Shown here in pieces: positions 8,783 through 17,187 of a stretch of DNA of 64,000 nucleotides. A program made the position numbers and the translations under genes. Where the stretch lies: positions 1 through 64,000 of the forward strand of contig CAYFPS010000002.1 of assembly GCA_964345075.1 (NCBI GenBank), in the 5' to 3' direction. The notes below the pieces were generated by a model, which saw only the letters and a program-made list of their open reading frames with translations, had not been told where the DNA came from and did not search any database. Numbering within the stretch: the stretch's first letter is position 1; every line of letters starts with the position of its first letter. This DNA is from CAYFPS01 sp964345075 (GTDB taxonomy: Bacteria > CAIWAD01).

Positions 8783-9597
8783 TGCCTGAACTTCCTGAAG
8801 TTGAGACGGTTGCCAGACAGCTGAATGAATGGCTTCCGGGCAAGCGTATCACAGGTCTGAAGATTCTCGACCCGAAGCTTTCCGGCTTGGCTACTGATCT
8901 GCATTCGATTAGTGGATCACGCATTAAGAGAGTCTTCCGCACGGGCAAGCAGGTGGCGGTGGAAGTCATGGCTGGCAGAAAGCCTGCCTGGCTGCTGATT
9001 CATCTGCGGATGACAGGCAGACTCTTTCCCCGTGATACACTTGTGCCGGAAGAGAAGCACACCCGATTCAGGTTGATTCTTGGCAAGGCAGCGCTGGACT
9101 TTGTGGACACGAGGCGTTTTGGCACTGCCGATGTACACTTTGAAGAGCATGAGATCGCACCGCCGGGCATTGATCCTTTTGACTCTGCCTTGACAGCCAG
9201 ACGGCTGCTCGAGATGGCTGCAGGCAGCCCCGGGCCGATCAAGGCTTTTCTACTAAGGCAGGATCGTATCACGGGCTTGGGAAACATCTATGTCTGTGAA
9301 TTGCTGCATCTCCTTGGAATATCGCCTCATGCTTCAGCCAAGGCCCTTTCGCTGAAGGATTGGCAGCGGTTGATTCCACAGATGCGTCGCATCCTGAACA
9401 AGGCAATCGAACTTTGCGGAACCACCTTCAGGGATTTTCAGGACAGCCGCGGAACCGAAGGGGGCTTCGGGCGCATGCTGAAGGTCTACGGGCGTGAAGG
9501 CCAGCGCTGTAAGCGATGTGACGGCACCGTGATACGTGAAGAAATTGCACAGCGCGGAACCTTCTGGTGCCCGGGCTGCCAGTCGGACAGGGGATAA
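8782..9597 (+). CDS. mutM: Formamidopyrimidine-DNA glycosylase
   Basis: A 271-residue base-excision repair enzyme that removes 8-oxoguanine and formamidopyrimidines and cuts the strand. The N-terminus is the diagnostic MPELPEVE with catalytic proline 2 and glutamate 3. The H2TH region contains GLGNIYVCE, and the C-terminal zinc finger is intact with CKRC and CPGC pairs. The frame is open upstream, but the mature N-terminus must begin at PELPEVE, which fixes the start. This ATG overlaps the peroxiredoxin TGA by one base (TGATG), linking oxidative-damage repair with peroxide removal. Confidence 0.96.
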   Translation: MPELPEVETVARQLNEWLPGKRITGLKILDPKLSGLATDLHSISGSRIKRVFRTGKQVAVEVMAGRKPAWLLIHLRMTGRLFPRDTLVPEEKHTRFRLILGKAALDFVDTRRFGTADVHFEEHEIAPPGIDPFDSALTARRLLEMAAGSPGPIKAFLLRQDRITGLGNIYVCELLHLLGISPHASAKALSLKDWQRLIPQMRRILNKAIELCGTTFRDFQDSRGTEGGFGRMLKVYGREGQRCKRCDGTVIREEIAQRGTFWCPGCQSDRG

Positions 9598-9598
9598 G

Positions 9599-10621
9599 AT
9601 GAACACAACACTGGACTTTCGCTCCGATACTTTCACCAAGCCATCTGCAGGCATGCGCAAGGCGATGGCCGATGCAGAAGTTGGAGATGATGTCTTTCGT
9701 GAAGACCCCAGCCTGATCGGGCTGGAAGCGGAAACGGCCGAGCTCTTCGGGCGTGAGGCAGCGCTCTTCGTGCCCAGTGGTACCATGGCCAACCTGATCG
9801 GAATCGCCCTGCACTGCGGGCGCGGCGACGAAGTGGTCATGGAAAAGCGCACGCATTCCTTCAGCTACGAGACAGGTGGCCTCTCGGCCCTGCTGGGCGT
9901 AGTGGCCTCAACTGTCCATTGTGATACAGGCATACTGGAAGTGGATGCGCTTGAAGCGGCAATTCGCGGTGGTGACGTACACTGGCCCAACACCAGACTG
10001 GCTATTGTCGAGAACACGGCCAATCTGGTTGGCGGTGTGGTTGTATCACTGGATCACACCAAAGCCCTGAAAACACTCTGCGACAGCCGTGGACTCGCCC
10101 TGCACATGGATGGCGCGCGAATCTGGAATGCGGCAGCAGCATCCGGCACAAGCCTTGAGGAATTTGCTGCCAGCGTAAGCACTCTGAGTTGCTGTTTGTC
10201 CAAGGGGCTGGGCTGCCCGGTAGGTAGCCTGATCGTGGGGGATCGGGATCAAATCGAAAAGGCACGCTGGCAGCGCAAAATGCTGGGCGGCGGCATGCGT
10301 CAGGCAGGTGTGCTGGCGGCCGCCGGACATTACGCACTGAAACATCACCTGCCGCGGATAGGCGAGGATCACCAAATGGCCCGGCGTGTTGCTGCTGCCC
10401 TGCGTCTTGTCTATGGCGACCGTGTCAGGGTTGAAGAACCAGCAAGCAATATGGTGCGGCTGCACACGACTTCTTCAGAAGAGACACCGCGCCTGGTGGA
10501 AAACTGGAAAGCGAAGGGCATTCTGGCATTTCAACTTGGCCCCAAAATGATCCGGCTTGTCACACACATGGATTTGCCTGAAAATGCGGACCAATTGCTG
10601 GTAGAAGCACTTGACCAATGA
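9599..10621 (+). CDS. ltaE: Low-specificity L-threonine aldolase
   Basis: A 340-residue PLP enzyme of the beta-eliminating lyase family that splits threonine or allo-threonine to glycine and acetaldehyde. The N-terminal FRSDTFTKP and GDDVFREDPS, the HMDGARIWNAA stretch and the PLP-lysine motif CLSKGLGCPVGS all match the family. The ATG lies one base after the mutM TAA. A longer upstream in-frame start exists but would run through mutM. The stop overlaps the next ATG (ATGA), so the gene is translationally coupled to the CBM9-like gene. Confidence 0.94.
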   Translation: MNTTLDFRSDTFTKPSAGMRKAMADAEVGDDVFREDPSLIGLEAETAELFGREAALFVPSGTMANLIGIALHCGRGDEVVMEKRTHSFSYETGGLSALLGVVASTVHCDTGILEVDALEAAIRGGDVHWPNTRLAIVENTANLVGGVVVSLDHTKALKTLCDSRGLALHMDGARIWNAAAASGTSLEEFAASVSTLSCCLSKGLGCPVGSLIVGDRDQIEKARWQRKMLGGGMRQAGVLAAAGHYALKHHLPRIGEDHQMARRVAAALRLVYGDRVRVEEPASNMVRLHTTSSEETPRLVENWKAKGILAFQLGPKMIRLVTHMDLPENADQLLVEALDQ

Positions 10622-11274
10622 GTCCGGTAATACAAGCAGCAGTCTTCGACAGCTTCCAGGGGTTGACAGCTGACTGGAATCACGCATCCTGGAATCAGGC
10701 AAAGCCACATCAACTGCAGGTTCACATGGGCGAAGTTCCATCGTGCCCGCCCAGCATCAGCTTTCGACTAGCCTTCAGCAAGAGGGCCATGCACCTGCTC
10801 TTCCGTGTTACAAAGGAAGTAATCATCCACAGTGCAACGAGTGATATGGACCCCGTCTACCGTGACAGCTGTGTCGAGCTCTTCTTCGCCCCTTTTGCAG
10901 AAAGGCCACTTGATTACATCAATCTGGAACTGTCTTGTGCTGGCTGGCTCCTGGGGGAGTATCACAGGCAGGGCAAGGATCTGCGGCCATTCACTCTGGA
11001 CGAGTGCGGGGACATCGAGCGCTGCTGCAAAGTGGAAAAGTCAGATGGTGGATTCAGTAACTGGACAGCCGAGCTTTGCGTGCCCTTTGAACTGTTAGAA
11101 TGTATCACAGAAAGCAAGCTGTCAAATCCTGCGATTACGCTATGGCAGGCAAATGCCTACAAGTGCGCCAATGCAGCGCGCGAGCCCCATTGGCTGTGTT
11201 ACGCGCCAATCGTTGACACCCGACCCAACTTTCACCGTCCGGACGCCTTTGTGCCCATTCGCTTTTCAAGGTAG
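10618..11274 (+). CDS. CBM9-like carbohydrate-binding family protein
   Basis: A 218-residue protein matching the family-9 carbohydrate-binding-like fold. Support comes from DPVYRDSCVELFFAPF, where the YRDS segment commonly lies at the ligand edge, and from the closing region PHWLCYAPIVDTRPNFHRP followed by a final strand. No signal peptide is visible, so it is predicted to be cytoplasmic, which is odd for a sugar-binding module. It is coupled by ATGA to ltaE. Its last nine bases overlap the end of the convergent flavin reductase gene. The ligand and role are unknown. Confidence 0.75.
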   Translation: MSPVIQAAVFDSFQGLTADWNHASWNQAKPHQLQVHMGEVPSCPPSISFRLAFSKRAMHLLFRVTKEVIIHSATSDMDPVYRDSCVELFFAPFAERPLDYINLELSCAGWLLGEYHRQGKDLRPFTLDECGDIERCCKVEKSDGGFSNWTAELCVPFELLECITESKLSNPAITLWQANAYKCANAAREPHWLCYAPIVDTRPNFHRPDAFVPIRFSR

Positions 11275-11865
11275 CTTGAACTCGTCTCCGGTAGCCGCAA
11301 AACGACCACTTGATGTCCTGGCCAGCGGCTTCAGAACATCCACCAGCACTCGGCCCCTATCGTCCATGGCATCCTTAGGGACATGAGCACAAAGCAGCTC
11401 CAGCAGTGCAATGTCAGTGGCCGGCTGACTGGCATCAATCCACTGTTTCAGCCTGGCTTCAATCTGCACGCCCCTAAGCTTCAATCTGGGGACTCGCACC
11501 AGACTGGATGCCTCGGAATCAAGTTCAAGTAGATCAGCTTCCGACTGGCCATAAGGCAGATCAGCTGCGCTGGCTTGCACCGCTGCAGCTTCATCCAGAT
11601 GGGGCAAGTGGATCACACACTCACCATTCTCGACCAGATTTCGTGTGGTGTCTTTTGCCTGCCCATTTCGCCTTCCGATGCCCACAGCAGCCAGAGGCGG
11701 ATTAGCACAGACAACATTGAAGAAGGAAAAGGGCGCAAGGTTGATGCCACCGTCATTGTTCAATGTTGCGATCCAGGCAATGGGCCGCGGCACAACCATT
11801 GCCGTCAGCAGATGATAGGCAGCTGCCGGACTGTGCTCCGAGAAAAGCAGGCTCTGCCGCTCCAT
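11266..11865 (-). CDS. Flavin reductase-like FMN-binding split-barrel protein
   Basis: A 199-residue protein of the flavin reductase domain family. Family features include VVPRPIAWIATLNNDGGINLAPFSFFN near the N-terminus, with the typical PRPIAW and APFSFFN segments, then CVIHLP and LKLRGVQIEA. Such proteins bind FMN and reduce flavins or act as flavin-dependent oxidoreductases. Its ATG overlaps the stop of the HMA-domain gene by ATGA, so the two are co-translated. The substrate is unknown. It is convergent with, and slightly overlaps, the CBM9-like gene. Confidence 0.85.
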   Translation of the reverse strand: MERQSLLFSEHSPAAAYHLLTAMVVPRPIAWIATLNNDGGINLAPFSFFNVVCANPPLAAVGIGRRNGQAKDTTRNLVENGECVIHLPHLDEAAAVQASAADLPYGQSEADLLELDSEASSLVRVPRLKLRGVQIEARLKQWIDASQPATDIALLELLCAHVPKDAMDDRGRVLVDVLKPLARTSSGRFAATGDEFKLP

Positions 11866-12074
11866 CAGTCTTCCACCCGACCGTGCAAAGTATAGCCTTC
11901 CTTTTCAAGCTGGCTACCCAAAAGGGACTCATCCAGTTCGACACCTGAAACCCTTACATGCTGTGTTGGCAGGTCCACCGAAACTTCAGCGTTAGCAGCC
12001 TGAGCGTGTATCACTTGTGTAACATGGGCAGCACAGTTGGGGCAGTGCATCTGGGTGATGTGATATGTGGACAT
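11865..12074 (-). CDS. HMA-domain metallochaperone, small
   Basis: A 69-residue heavy-metal-associated domain of the CopZ/Atx1 type with the metal-binding motif MHCPNC near residues 9-14. It would carry copper or a similar soft metal in the cytoplasm. I took the internal ATG because AAGGAGA precedes it by a few bases and the domain begins there; longer versions would read through the palindromic repeat upstream. It is co-translated with the flavin reductase-like gene, an uncommon partner. A copy of the GTATCAC word lies inside it at 12008. Confidence 0.85.
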   Translation of the reverse strand: MSTYHITQMHCPNCAAHVTQVIHAQAANAEVSVDLPTQHVRVSGVELDESLLGSQLEKEGYTLHGRVED

Positions 12075-12111
12075 GGGGTCTCCTTTTTTGGGGCAAGGTA
12101 ATAGAGAGAGA

Positions 12112-12162
12112 GTTGGTCCGACTGCTGGTCCGACCAGTGGTCGGACCAGCAGTCGGACCAAC
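12112..12162. repeat. Perfect 51-bp palindrome built of 12-bp units
   Basis: The two 25-base arms, 12112-12136 and 12138-12162, are exact reverse complements separated by a single G. The sequence is also four tandem 12-bp units, TCCGACTGCTGG, TCCGACCAGTGG, TCGGACCAGCAG and TCGGACCAACCA. It lies in the divergent region between the HMA gene and the ArsR-led sulfur operon. It could extrude a cruciform or act as a strong bidirectional barrier to transcription. Related units occur at 27540-27753. Confidence 0.9.
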
Positions 12163-12460
12163 CACCCGACCAAAGCTACCAGCATCGCCCAATCGTCAAA
12201 CTTCCCTTACACTCTCGCCCAATCCAGTGCGATCAGGCTGCCCAATTACCCAGCCCGACTAACCTGTCAAGTTCTTGATTTTCATCAATCATTCTTGTCA
12301 TTATCAATTATTCAATCACTGATCCACCAGCAATTTGCTGCCAGCGGCACCTGCTGCGTAATCTCATTGAATATCATCACTTTAAATCACGTCCGACAAG
12401 CATTGCGCCAGATACCATCCTGCACAGAGAATTCATCAACCTACTTTTTCTGTTAAAGAT
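12163..12460. other. AT-rich intergenic DNA before the sulfur operon
   Basis: About 300 bases without a gene lie between the 51-bp palindrome and the ArsR promoter. Base composition shifts strongly toward A and T from about 12275 onward, typical of a regulatory region. Open frames crossing it have no ribosome sites or domains. A promoter for the leftward HMA gene probably lies here, but I could not choose a convincing one. Confidence 0.5.
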
Positions 12461-12489
12461 TTGACTCTGCGGGAAATTTCCCTTACACT
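12461..12489 (+). promoter_or_regulatory. Promoter of the ArsR-sulfur operon
   Basis: TTGACT and TACACT are separated by 17 bases, a good match to the sigma70 consensus (five of six and four of six). The ArsR ATG follows about 35 bases after the -10 element. The TTG here could be miscalled as an early start codon for the ArsR gene, but it is better read as the -35 box. Confidence 0.6.
12471..12482. promoter_or_regulatory. Palindromic operator in promoter spacer
   Basis: GGGAAATTTCCC is a perfect 12-bp palindrome lying wholly between the -35 and -10 elements, where a bound repressor would block RNA polymerase. The first gene of the operon encodes a winged-helix dimer of the ArsR family, so autoregulation through this site is a natural inference. 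Confidence 0.5.
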
Positions 12490-12523
12490 GATTCCTGTTA
12501 TTCGATTAACCGGAAATGTGGAT

Positions 12524-12916
12524 ATGTCAGTTCGCAAGCCAACAGACGCGGAAATCGCGAAAGCATCAGAGGTCTTCAAGGCCTTGTCGCATCCCCTCCG
12601 CCTGAAAGTCGCCTGCCTGCTGCGCGACGAAGGTGATCACACCCAGAAGCAGCTGATCGAGGAGCTGGACCTGCCCCAAACCAGCGTTGCCCGCTATGTC
12701 GACCCGCTCAGGCAGGTCGGTCTGGTCAAGGGCACGCGGCAGGGTCAGGAAGTTCTGCTCACGCTTGAAGGTGATGTGCTGGAGCGCATGCTGACCATCA
12801 TGTGTGACTGGTTCCATGAAGACGAGAACACCGAAACGGACAGGACAGTGGTGAATGAGGCCGAGCTGGACGAGGTTGCCCCTGAACCCGTTCAAGCTGC
12901 AACCGCCGGTCAATAA
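12524..12916 (+). CDS. ArsR-family regulator with two candidate sensor cysteines
   Basis: A 130-residue winged-helix repressor: KALSHPLRLKVACLLRDEG in the first helices, then the recognition region LDLPQTSVARYVDPLRQVGLV. There are only two cysteines. C31 lies in the second helix and C94 in the last helix, 63 residues apart. In the persulfide sensors SqrR and BigR the reactive pair sits in the same two helices with similar spacing. With sulfur-redox genes directly downstream, sensing of sulfide or persulfide is likely. An arsenic- or metal-sensing role cannot be excluded, although the usual metal CxC motif is absent. A longer TTG start was rejected because it coincides with the -35 box. The tail is acidic. 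Confidence 0.85.
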   Translation: MSVRKPTDAEIAKASEVFKALSHPLRLKVACLLRDEGDHTQKQLIEELDLPQTSVARYVDPLRQVGLVKGTRQGQEVLLTLEGDVLERMLTIMCDWFHEDENTETDRTVVNEAELDEVAPEPVQAATAGQ

Positions 12917-12928
12917 ATGGGAGGGCGT

Positions 12929-15154
12929 ATGAAGCGCCGTGATTTCATCAAGATCAGTTCCGCCACCACGGCGGGCGCGGTCGCGCTGGGTGGGCTAACC
13001 ACCAACTGGTTTGGCGCCTATGGCGACCCGGTCGAAGATCCGGGAACCCAGGGCGAGAAGATCGTCCCCACCTTCTGTGAGCTATGCTTCTGGAAATGTG
13101 GTGTCCTCGCTCATGTGAAGGACGGTCGTGTTACAAAACTCAAGGGCAACCCCAAGCACCCTCTTTCCCGCGGCAAGCTTTGCCCGCGCGGTGCCGGTGG
13201 TACGGGCCTGCTCTATGATCCCGATCGGCTGAAGAAGCCGCTGCGCCGCGTGAAGTCGCGCGGTGAAGACACCTTCGAGGAAATCAGCTGGGCGGAAGCG
13301 CTGGACGAGGTGGCCTTCAACTTCGACAAGATCAAGAAGGAACACGGTGCCGACGCGCTGGCCCTTTTCTATCACGGCTACGGCGCCAACTGGATGAAGC
13401 ACCTCTTCAAGGCCTATGGTGTGCCCAATATCGCCGCGCCTTCCTATGCCCAGTGCCGCGGCCCGCGTGATGTCGGCTTCGACCTTACTTTCGGCGCCGG
13501 CGTCGGCAGCCCCGAAGTAACGGACATGGAGAACACGCGCTGCCTGGTGTTGATTGGTAGCCACCTTGGCGAGAACATGCACAACACACAGGTGCAGGAC
13601 TTCTCCACAGCCGTGCGAAATGGCGCCGACCTGATTGTGGTCGACCCGCGCTTCTCGGTTGCTGCCGGCAAGGCTCGCCACTGGCTGCCGATTCGCCCCG
13701 GTGCCGATCTGGCTCTGCTGCTGGCCTGGATGCATGTGCTGATCGAAGAAAAGCTCTACGACCGTGATTACATCGAAAAGTATGCCTACGGTTTCGAGCA
13801 GCTGGCAGCCCACGTCAAGCCACTTAGCCCTGAATGGGCCTACCCGCGCACGGGCATTGAGCCGGACAAGATCCGCGCCACGGCCCGACTGATGGCTGGT
13901 GCGGCCCCCGCGACCATCATTCACCCCGGTCGCCACGTAACCTGGTACGGCGATGACACGCAGCGCAGTCGCGCCATTGCCATGCTGAACGCCCTGCTGG
14001 GCAGCTGGGGCCGTCGCGGCGGTTTCTACATTCCGTCCATGGTCAGCGTCCCGGCCTATCAGTATCCGGGCTACGACAAGAATCATCCGCACGCCGTGGA
14101 TCGCCCCAAGCCCTCGATGTATCCGCTGGCTGATACGGTGCTGGCGCAGGGCCTGTGCAACGCCACGATTCCCGGCCTGCACGATCGCGACCTGAAGGCC
14201 TGGATGGTATACGGCTCCAACCTGCCGACGACCCTGCCCGATCCGCGGCGCACCTATGAGGCGATCCAGAAGCTTGAGTTCCTGGTGACCATCGACGTGC
14301 TGCCGGCCGAGATTTGCGGCTGGTCGGATATCGTCCTGCCCGAGTCGACCTACCTCGAGCGCTGCGACGAACTGCACAATCCGCCCTACAAGGAGCCCTA
14401 CGTGGCTGTGAGACAGGAAGTCGTCAAGCCGATGTACGATTCTCAGCCTGGCTGGTGGATTGCCCGTGAGCTGGCCACCCGCATGGGACTGAATCAGTTC
14501 TTCCCCTGGAAGGACTCAATGGAGTACGCTATGGACCGCGGACACCGCGCCGGTATCAACTGCGAAGACATGCAGAAAGACGGCGTATATCTGGGCAAGC
14601 GCGATCCCATCTATTTCGAAGAGGGCGCGCCGGCTGACTTCTACACCGGCAGCGGCAAGATCGAGCTCTACAGCCAGCGCTTGCAGGAGCAGGGCTTCGA
14701 CCCCATGCCCGTATACACGGATCACGGTGATGCACCGGCCGGTTACTTCCGCATGCTCTTCGGCCGCACGCCTACGCACACCTTCGGGCGCACGACCAAC
14801 AACAAGGAGCTCTCCGAGACCTACAACGAAAACGAGGTCTGGATCAACCGCAAGGCCGCTGCCCGCTGGGGCTTGAAGAATGGCGAGCGTGTCTACCTGC
14901 AGAATCAGGATGGCGTGCGCAGCACCTTCAGCGCGCCGGTCAAGATCACGGAGCGCATTCGCCCCGACGCTGTCTTCCTGGTGCATGGTTACGGACGAAA
15001 GGCCAAGGGCCTGAACTTCGTCTTCGGCAAGGGAATTGACAGCGCCGAGCTTGTAACACAGTACAAGACCGACCCGATCATGGGCGGCACGGGAATGAAC
15101 GTCAATTACGTGACCATTCTGCGGGCCGAGGATGTTGAAGGAGAAGCCGCATGA
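12929..15154 (+). CDS. Tat-exported molybdopterin oxidoreductase, PsrA/PhsA-like
   Basis: A 741-residue catalytic subunit of the DMSO reductase superfamily, close in length to polysulfide and thiosulfate reductases. The N-terminus MKRRDFIKISS is a twin-arginine signal, so it acts in the periplasm. An N-terminal iron-sulfur site is formed by C50, C53, C57 and C85. The likely molybdenum ligand is C176 in SYAQCRGPRD, as in PsrA-like enzymes. The start was moved to the second ATG because GGGAGGG precedes it and the Tat motif then lies at the terminus. It is followed by PsrB- and PsrC-like genes. Thiosulfate, polysulfide or another sulfur compound is the most likely substrate given the YeeE and rhodanese partners; arsenate is less likely. 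Confidence 0.9.
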   Translation: MKRRDFIKISSATTAGAVALGGLTTNWFGAYGDPVEDPGTQGEKIVPTFCELCFWKCGVLAHVKDGRVTKLKGNPKHPLSRGKLCPRGAGGTGLLYDPDRLKKPLRRVKSRGEDTFEEISWAEALDEVAFNFDKIKKEHGADALALFYHGYGANWMKHLFKAYGVPNIAAPSYAQCRGPRDVGFDLTFGAGVGSPEVTDMENTRCLVLIGSHLGENMHNTQVQDFSTAVRNGADLIVVDPRFSVAAGKARHWLPIRPGADLALLLAWMHVLIEEKLYDRDYIEKYAYGFEQLAAHVKPLSPEWAYPRTGIEPDKIRATARLMAGAAPATIIHPGRHVTWYGDDTQRSRAIAMLNALLGSWGRRGGFYIPSMVSVPAYQYPGYDKNHPHAVDRPKPSMYPLADTVLAQGLCNATIPGLHDRDLKAWMVYGSNLPTTLPDPRRTYEAIQKLEFLVTIDVLPAEICGWSDIVLPESTYLERCDELHNPPYKEPYVAVRQEVVKPMYDSQPGWWIARELATRMGLNQFFPWKDSMEYAMDRGHRAGINCEDMQKDGVYLGKRDPIYFEEGAPADFYTGSGKIELYSQRLQEQGFDPMPVYTDHGDAPAGYFRMLFGRTPTHTFGRTTNNKELSETYNENEVWINRKAAARWGLKNGERVYLQNQDGVRSTFSAPVKITERIRPDAVFLVHGYGRKAKGLNFVFGKGIDSAELVTQYKTDPIMGGTGMNVNYVTILRAEDVEGEAA

Positions 15155-15699
15155 AAAAGCGTTACGGCATGGCGGTCGACACGCGTACCTGCGTGGGCTG
15201 TGCGGCCTGCGTCGTAGGCTGCAAAAAGGAAAATGACGTGGCGGAAGGCTTCGTCAGGGACTGGATTCACACGGAGACACGGGGACGCTTCCCTGATCTT
15301 TCGATGGTGATACAAAGTGAGCGTTGCAATCACTGCGAAAACGCTCCCTGTGTGCGCGCCTGCCCCACCGGCAGTTCGCACTACGGCGAAGATGGATCGG
15401 TTCAGATCAACAGCGACAAGTGCTCGGGCTGCAAGGCCTGCATCGCGGCCTGCCCCTATGATGCACGCTTCGTCGATCCCAGAACGGGTACAGTTGACAA
15501 GTGCACGTTCTGCGCACATCGTGGAGTGGATGGCGGCAACTACAAGACCAGTTGCATGGAAATCTGTCCCACCAGTAGCATCGTCTTTGGCGATCTGAAC
15601 GACCCCGACAGCGAGCTCAGCCAGCTGCTGAGCCGACGCGAATGGTACGTGCTAAGTCCCGACGCCGGCACGCGCCCCAAACATTTCTTCCTGAAGTAG
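15151..15699 (+). CDS. Four-cluster ferredoxin subunit, PsrB-like
   Basis: A 182-residue electron-transfer subunit. Sixteen cysteines fall into the classic four-group pattern: CVGCAACVVGC near the start, CNHCENAPCVRAC, CKACIAACP, and CTFC with CMEICP. These would bind four [4Fe-4S] clusters carrying electrons between the membrane quinol pool and the molybdenum subunit. It has no signal of its own and probably hitchhikes with the Tat-exported partner. Its ATG overlaps the preceding stop (ATGA). Subunit order A-B-C is as in polysulfide reductase. Confidence 0.95.
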   Translation: MKKRYGMAVDTRTCVGCAACVVGCKKENDVAEGFVRDWIHTETRGRFPDLSMVIQSERCNHCENAPCVRACPTGSSHYGEDGSVQINSDKCSGCKACIAACPYDARFVDPRTGTVDKCTFCAHRGVDGGNYKTSCMEICPTSSIVFGDLNDPDSELSQLLSRREWYVLSPDAGTRPKHFFLK

Positions 15700-15708
15700 G
15701 AGGCGGCC

Positions 15709-16668
15709 ATGCTGGAAGTCACAAGTACCCGCATGAATCACGCCATCGATCCCGTGATGCACATCTGGCATGCCGAGATCGCCCTGTATCTTTTCCTGGG
15801 CGGTATCGTGGCCGGCATCATGATTCTGACCGGCGCACTGCGCCTGTGGAAGGATGATCCCAATCCTTCCCTCGCGCTTCGTCTGCTGCCCTGGGCCAGC
15901 CTCGTGCTGATCTCGCTGGGCATGTTGTGTCTGTTTATTGATCTGGCCAACAAATTCAACAGCTGGCGATTCTACCTGATCCTGCGGCCGCAAACACCCA
16001 TGAGCTGGGGCGCGTGGATTCTGCTGCTGGTCTACCCGGTTGCCGCGCACTTTGCCTGGGCCGAGACCCCGGAAGAGTGGCGCGAAAAGGTTCTGGAGTA
16101 TGTTCCGATTCTGCGTCCCTGGGGCGAGTGGTCGGTGCGCAGTCGCCGCTTCTTCGGCAAGCTTAGCATCGTGGCTGGCAGCCTGCTCGGCATCTACACG
16201 GGCATTCTGCTGGGCGCTTTCCCCAGTCGCCCTTTCTGGAACAGCTCGCTATTGGGGCCGCTCTTCCTTGTGTCCGGTGCTTCAACCGGCGCGGCCTTCA
16301 TACTGCTTTTCAAGCTGAAGAATGAAGAGCGCGAGTGGTTCAGCCTGATCGACATGCTGCTGATCGTCAGTGAGCTGGGCATCCTGGCGCTGTGGATCAT
16401 TGGTCTGGCGGCAGGCGGCGAGGCAAGTTTCCAGGCCCTGCAGCTGATCTTTGGCGGTCCGTATACGGCTGCCTTCTGGTCACTGGTAGTTGGCATGGGA
16501 CTGGTCATCCCGCTGCTGGCTGAGTTTATCGAGCGCCGTCATGGCGCAGTGCCGGGGCGTGCCGCAGCCGTTCTGGTCCTGATTGGCGGCTTCGCGCTGC
16601 GATACATCATGGTTTACGCTGGCCAGCATTCGCACTGGGCTTCCAGCGTAGCCGACATGATCAAGTGA
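15709..16668 (+). CDS. NrfD/PsrC-like membrane anchor subunit
   Basis: A 319-residue integral membrane protein with eight or nine hydrophobic segments, matching the NrfD family that exchanges electrons with menaquinone in polysulfide-reductase-type complexes. The first helix contains HIWHAEIALYLFLGGIVAGIM, with the typical WH and FLGG features. The start is supported by TAGGAGG eight bases upstream. It completes a three-subunit respiratory complex with the two genes before it. Direction of electron flow, reduction or oxidation of sulfur, is not decided by sequence. Confidence 0.92.
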   Translation: MLEVTSTRMNHAIDPVMHIWHAEIALYLFLGGIVAGIMILTGALRLWKDDPNPSLALRLLPWASLVLISLGMLCLFIDLANKFNSWRFYLILRPQTPMSWGAWILLLVYPVAAHFAWAETPEEWREKVLEYVPILRPWGEWSVRSRRFFGKLSIVAGSLLGIYTGILLGAFPSRPFWNSSLLGPLFLVSGASTGAAFILLFKLKNEEREWFSLIDMLLIVSELGILALWIIGLAAGGEASFQALQLIFGGPYTAAFWSLVVGMGLVIPLLAEFIERRHGAVPGRAAAVLVLIGGFALRYIMVYAGQHSHWASSVADMIK

Positions 16669-16677
16669 GGTGGTGAA

Positions 16678-17187
16678 ATGAAAGCCAAACCCTACTGGAA
16701 TCCCTATCTGGCCGGCTTTGTGCTGGGCCTCGCCCTGCTGGCCGCCTTTGTGGTCGCGGGTCAGGGACTGGGTGCCAGCGCCATGCCCAAGCGCGTGCTG
16801 GCCGGTGCCTGCGACATTGTATCACATGAATGGACGGCTCAAAGTTCGGCCTTTGGCAAGTATGTCAAGGCAGGTAATCCCCTAAGCAACTGGCTGGTGG
16901 TGGAAGTCATCGGCGTGGTGCTGGGCGGACTGATCGGCGCTGTCTCTGCCGGTCGCCTGAAAAGTGAAACCGTCAAGAGCAAGCGTATCACAAACCGTCA
17001 GCGCTGGATCTACGCGCTGGTCGGCGGTATTATCATGGGTTTCGCCGCCAGCCTCGGACGTGGCTGCACCAGCGGTCAGGCCCTCTCAGGTGGCGCGGCT
17101 CTGGCAGCCGGTAGCTGGGTCTACATGATGATGGTCTTCGCCGGTGGCTACGCCGTTGCCTGGCTCTTCAGGAGGCAGTGGACATGA
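16678..17187 (+). CDS. YeeE/YedE-type half transporter
   Basis: A 169-residue membrane protein with about four or five helices and the signature GFAASLGRGCTSGQALSGGA near residues 121-140, matching the YeeE/YedE (DUF395) family. A homolog, TsuA, imports thiosulfate and uses conserved cysteines like the one in this motif. At half the usual length it probably pairs with the next gene product. It is coupled to that gene by an ATGA overlap. Two GTATCAC words lie inside it. Confidence 0.88.
   Translation: MKAKPYWNPYLAGFVLGLALLAAFVVAGQGLGASAMPKRVLAGACDIVSHEWTAQSSAFGKYVKAGNPLSNWLVVEVIGVVLGGLIGAVSAGRLKSETVKSKRITNRQRWIYALVGGIIMGFAASLGRGCTSGQALSGGAALAAGSWVYMMMVFAGGYAVAWLFRRQWT

Noticed and set aside
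12461..12523. Longer ArsR start from a TTG codon
   Set aside because: The TTG is the first part of a good -35 box, and the operator lies inside the would-be coding sequence. The later ATG gives a normal N-terminus.
13082..14377. 431-codon open frame antisense to the molybdopterin reductase
   Set aside because: It mirrors the strong codon bias of the sense gene, has no domain and no ribosome site.
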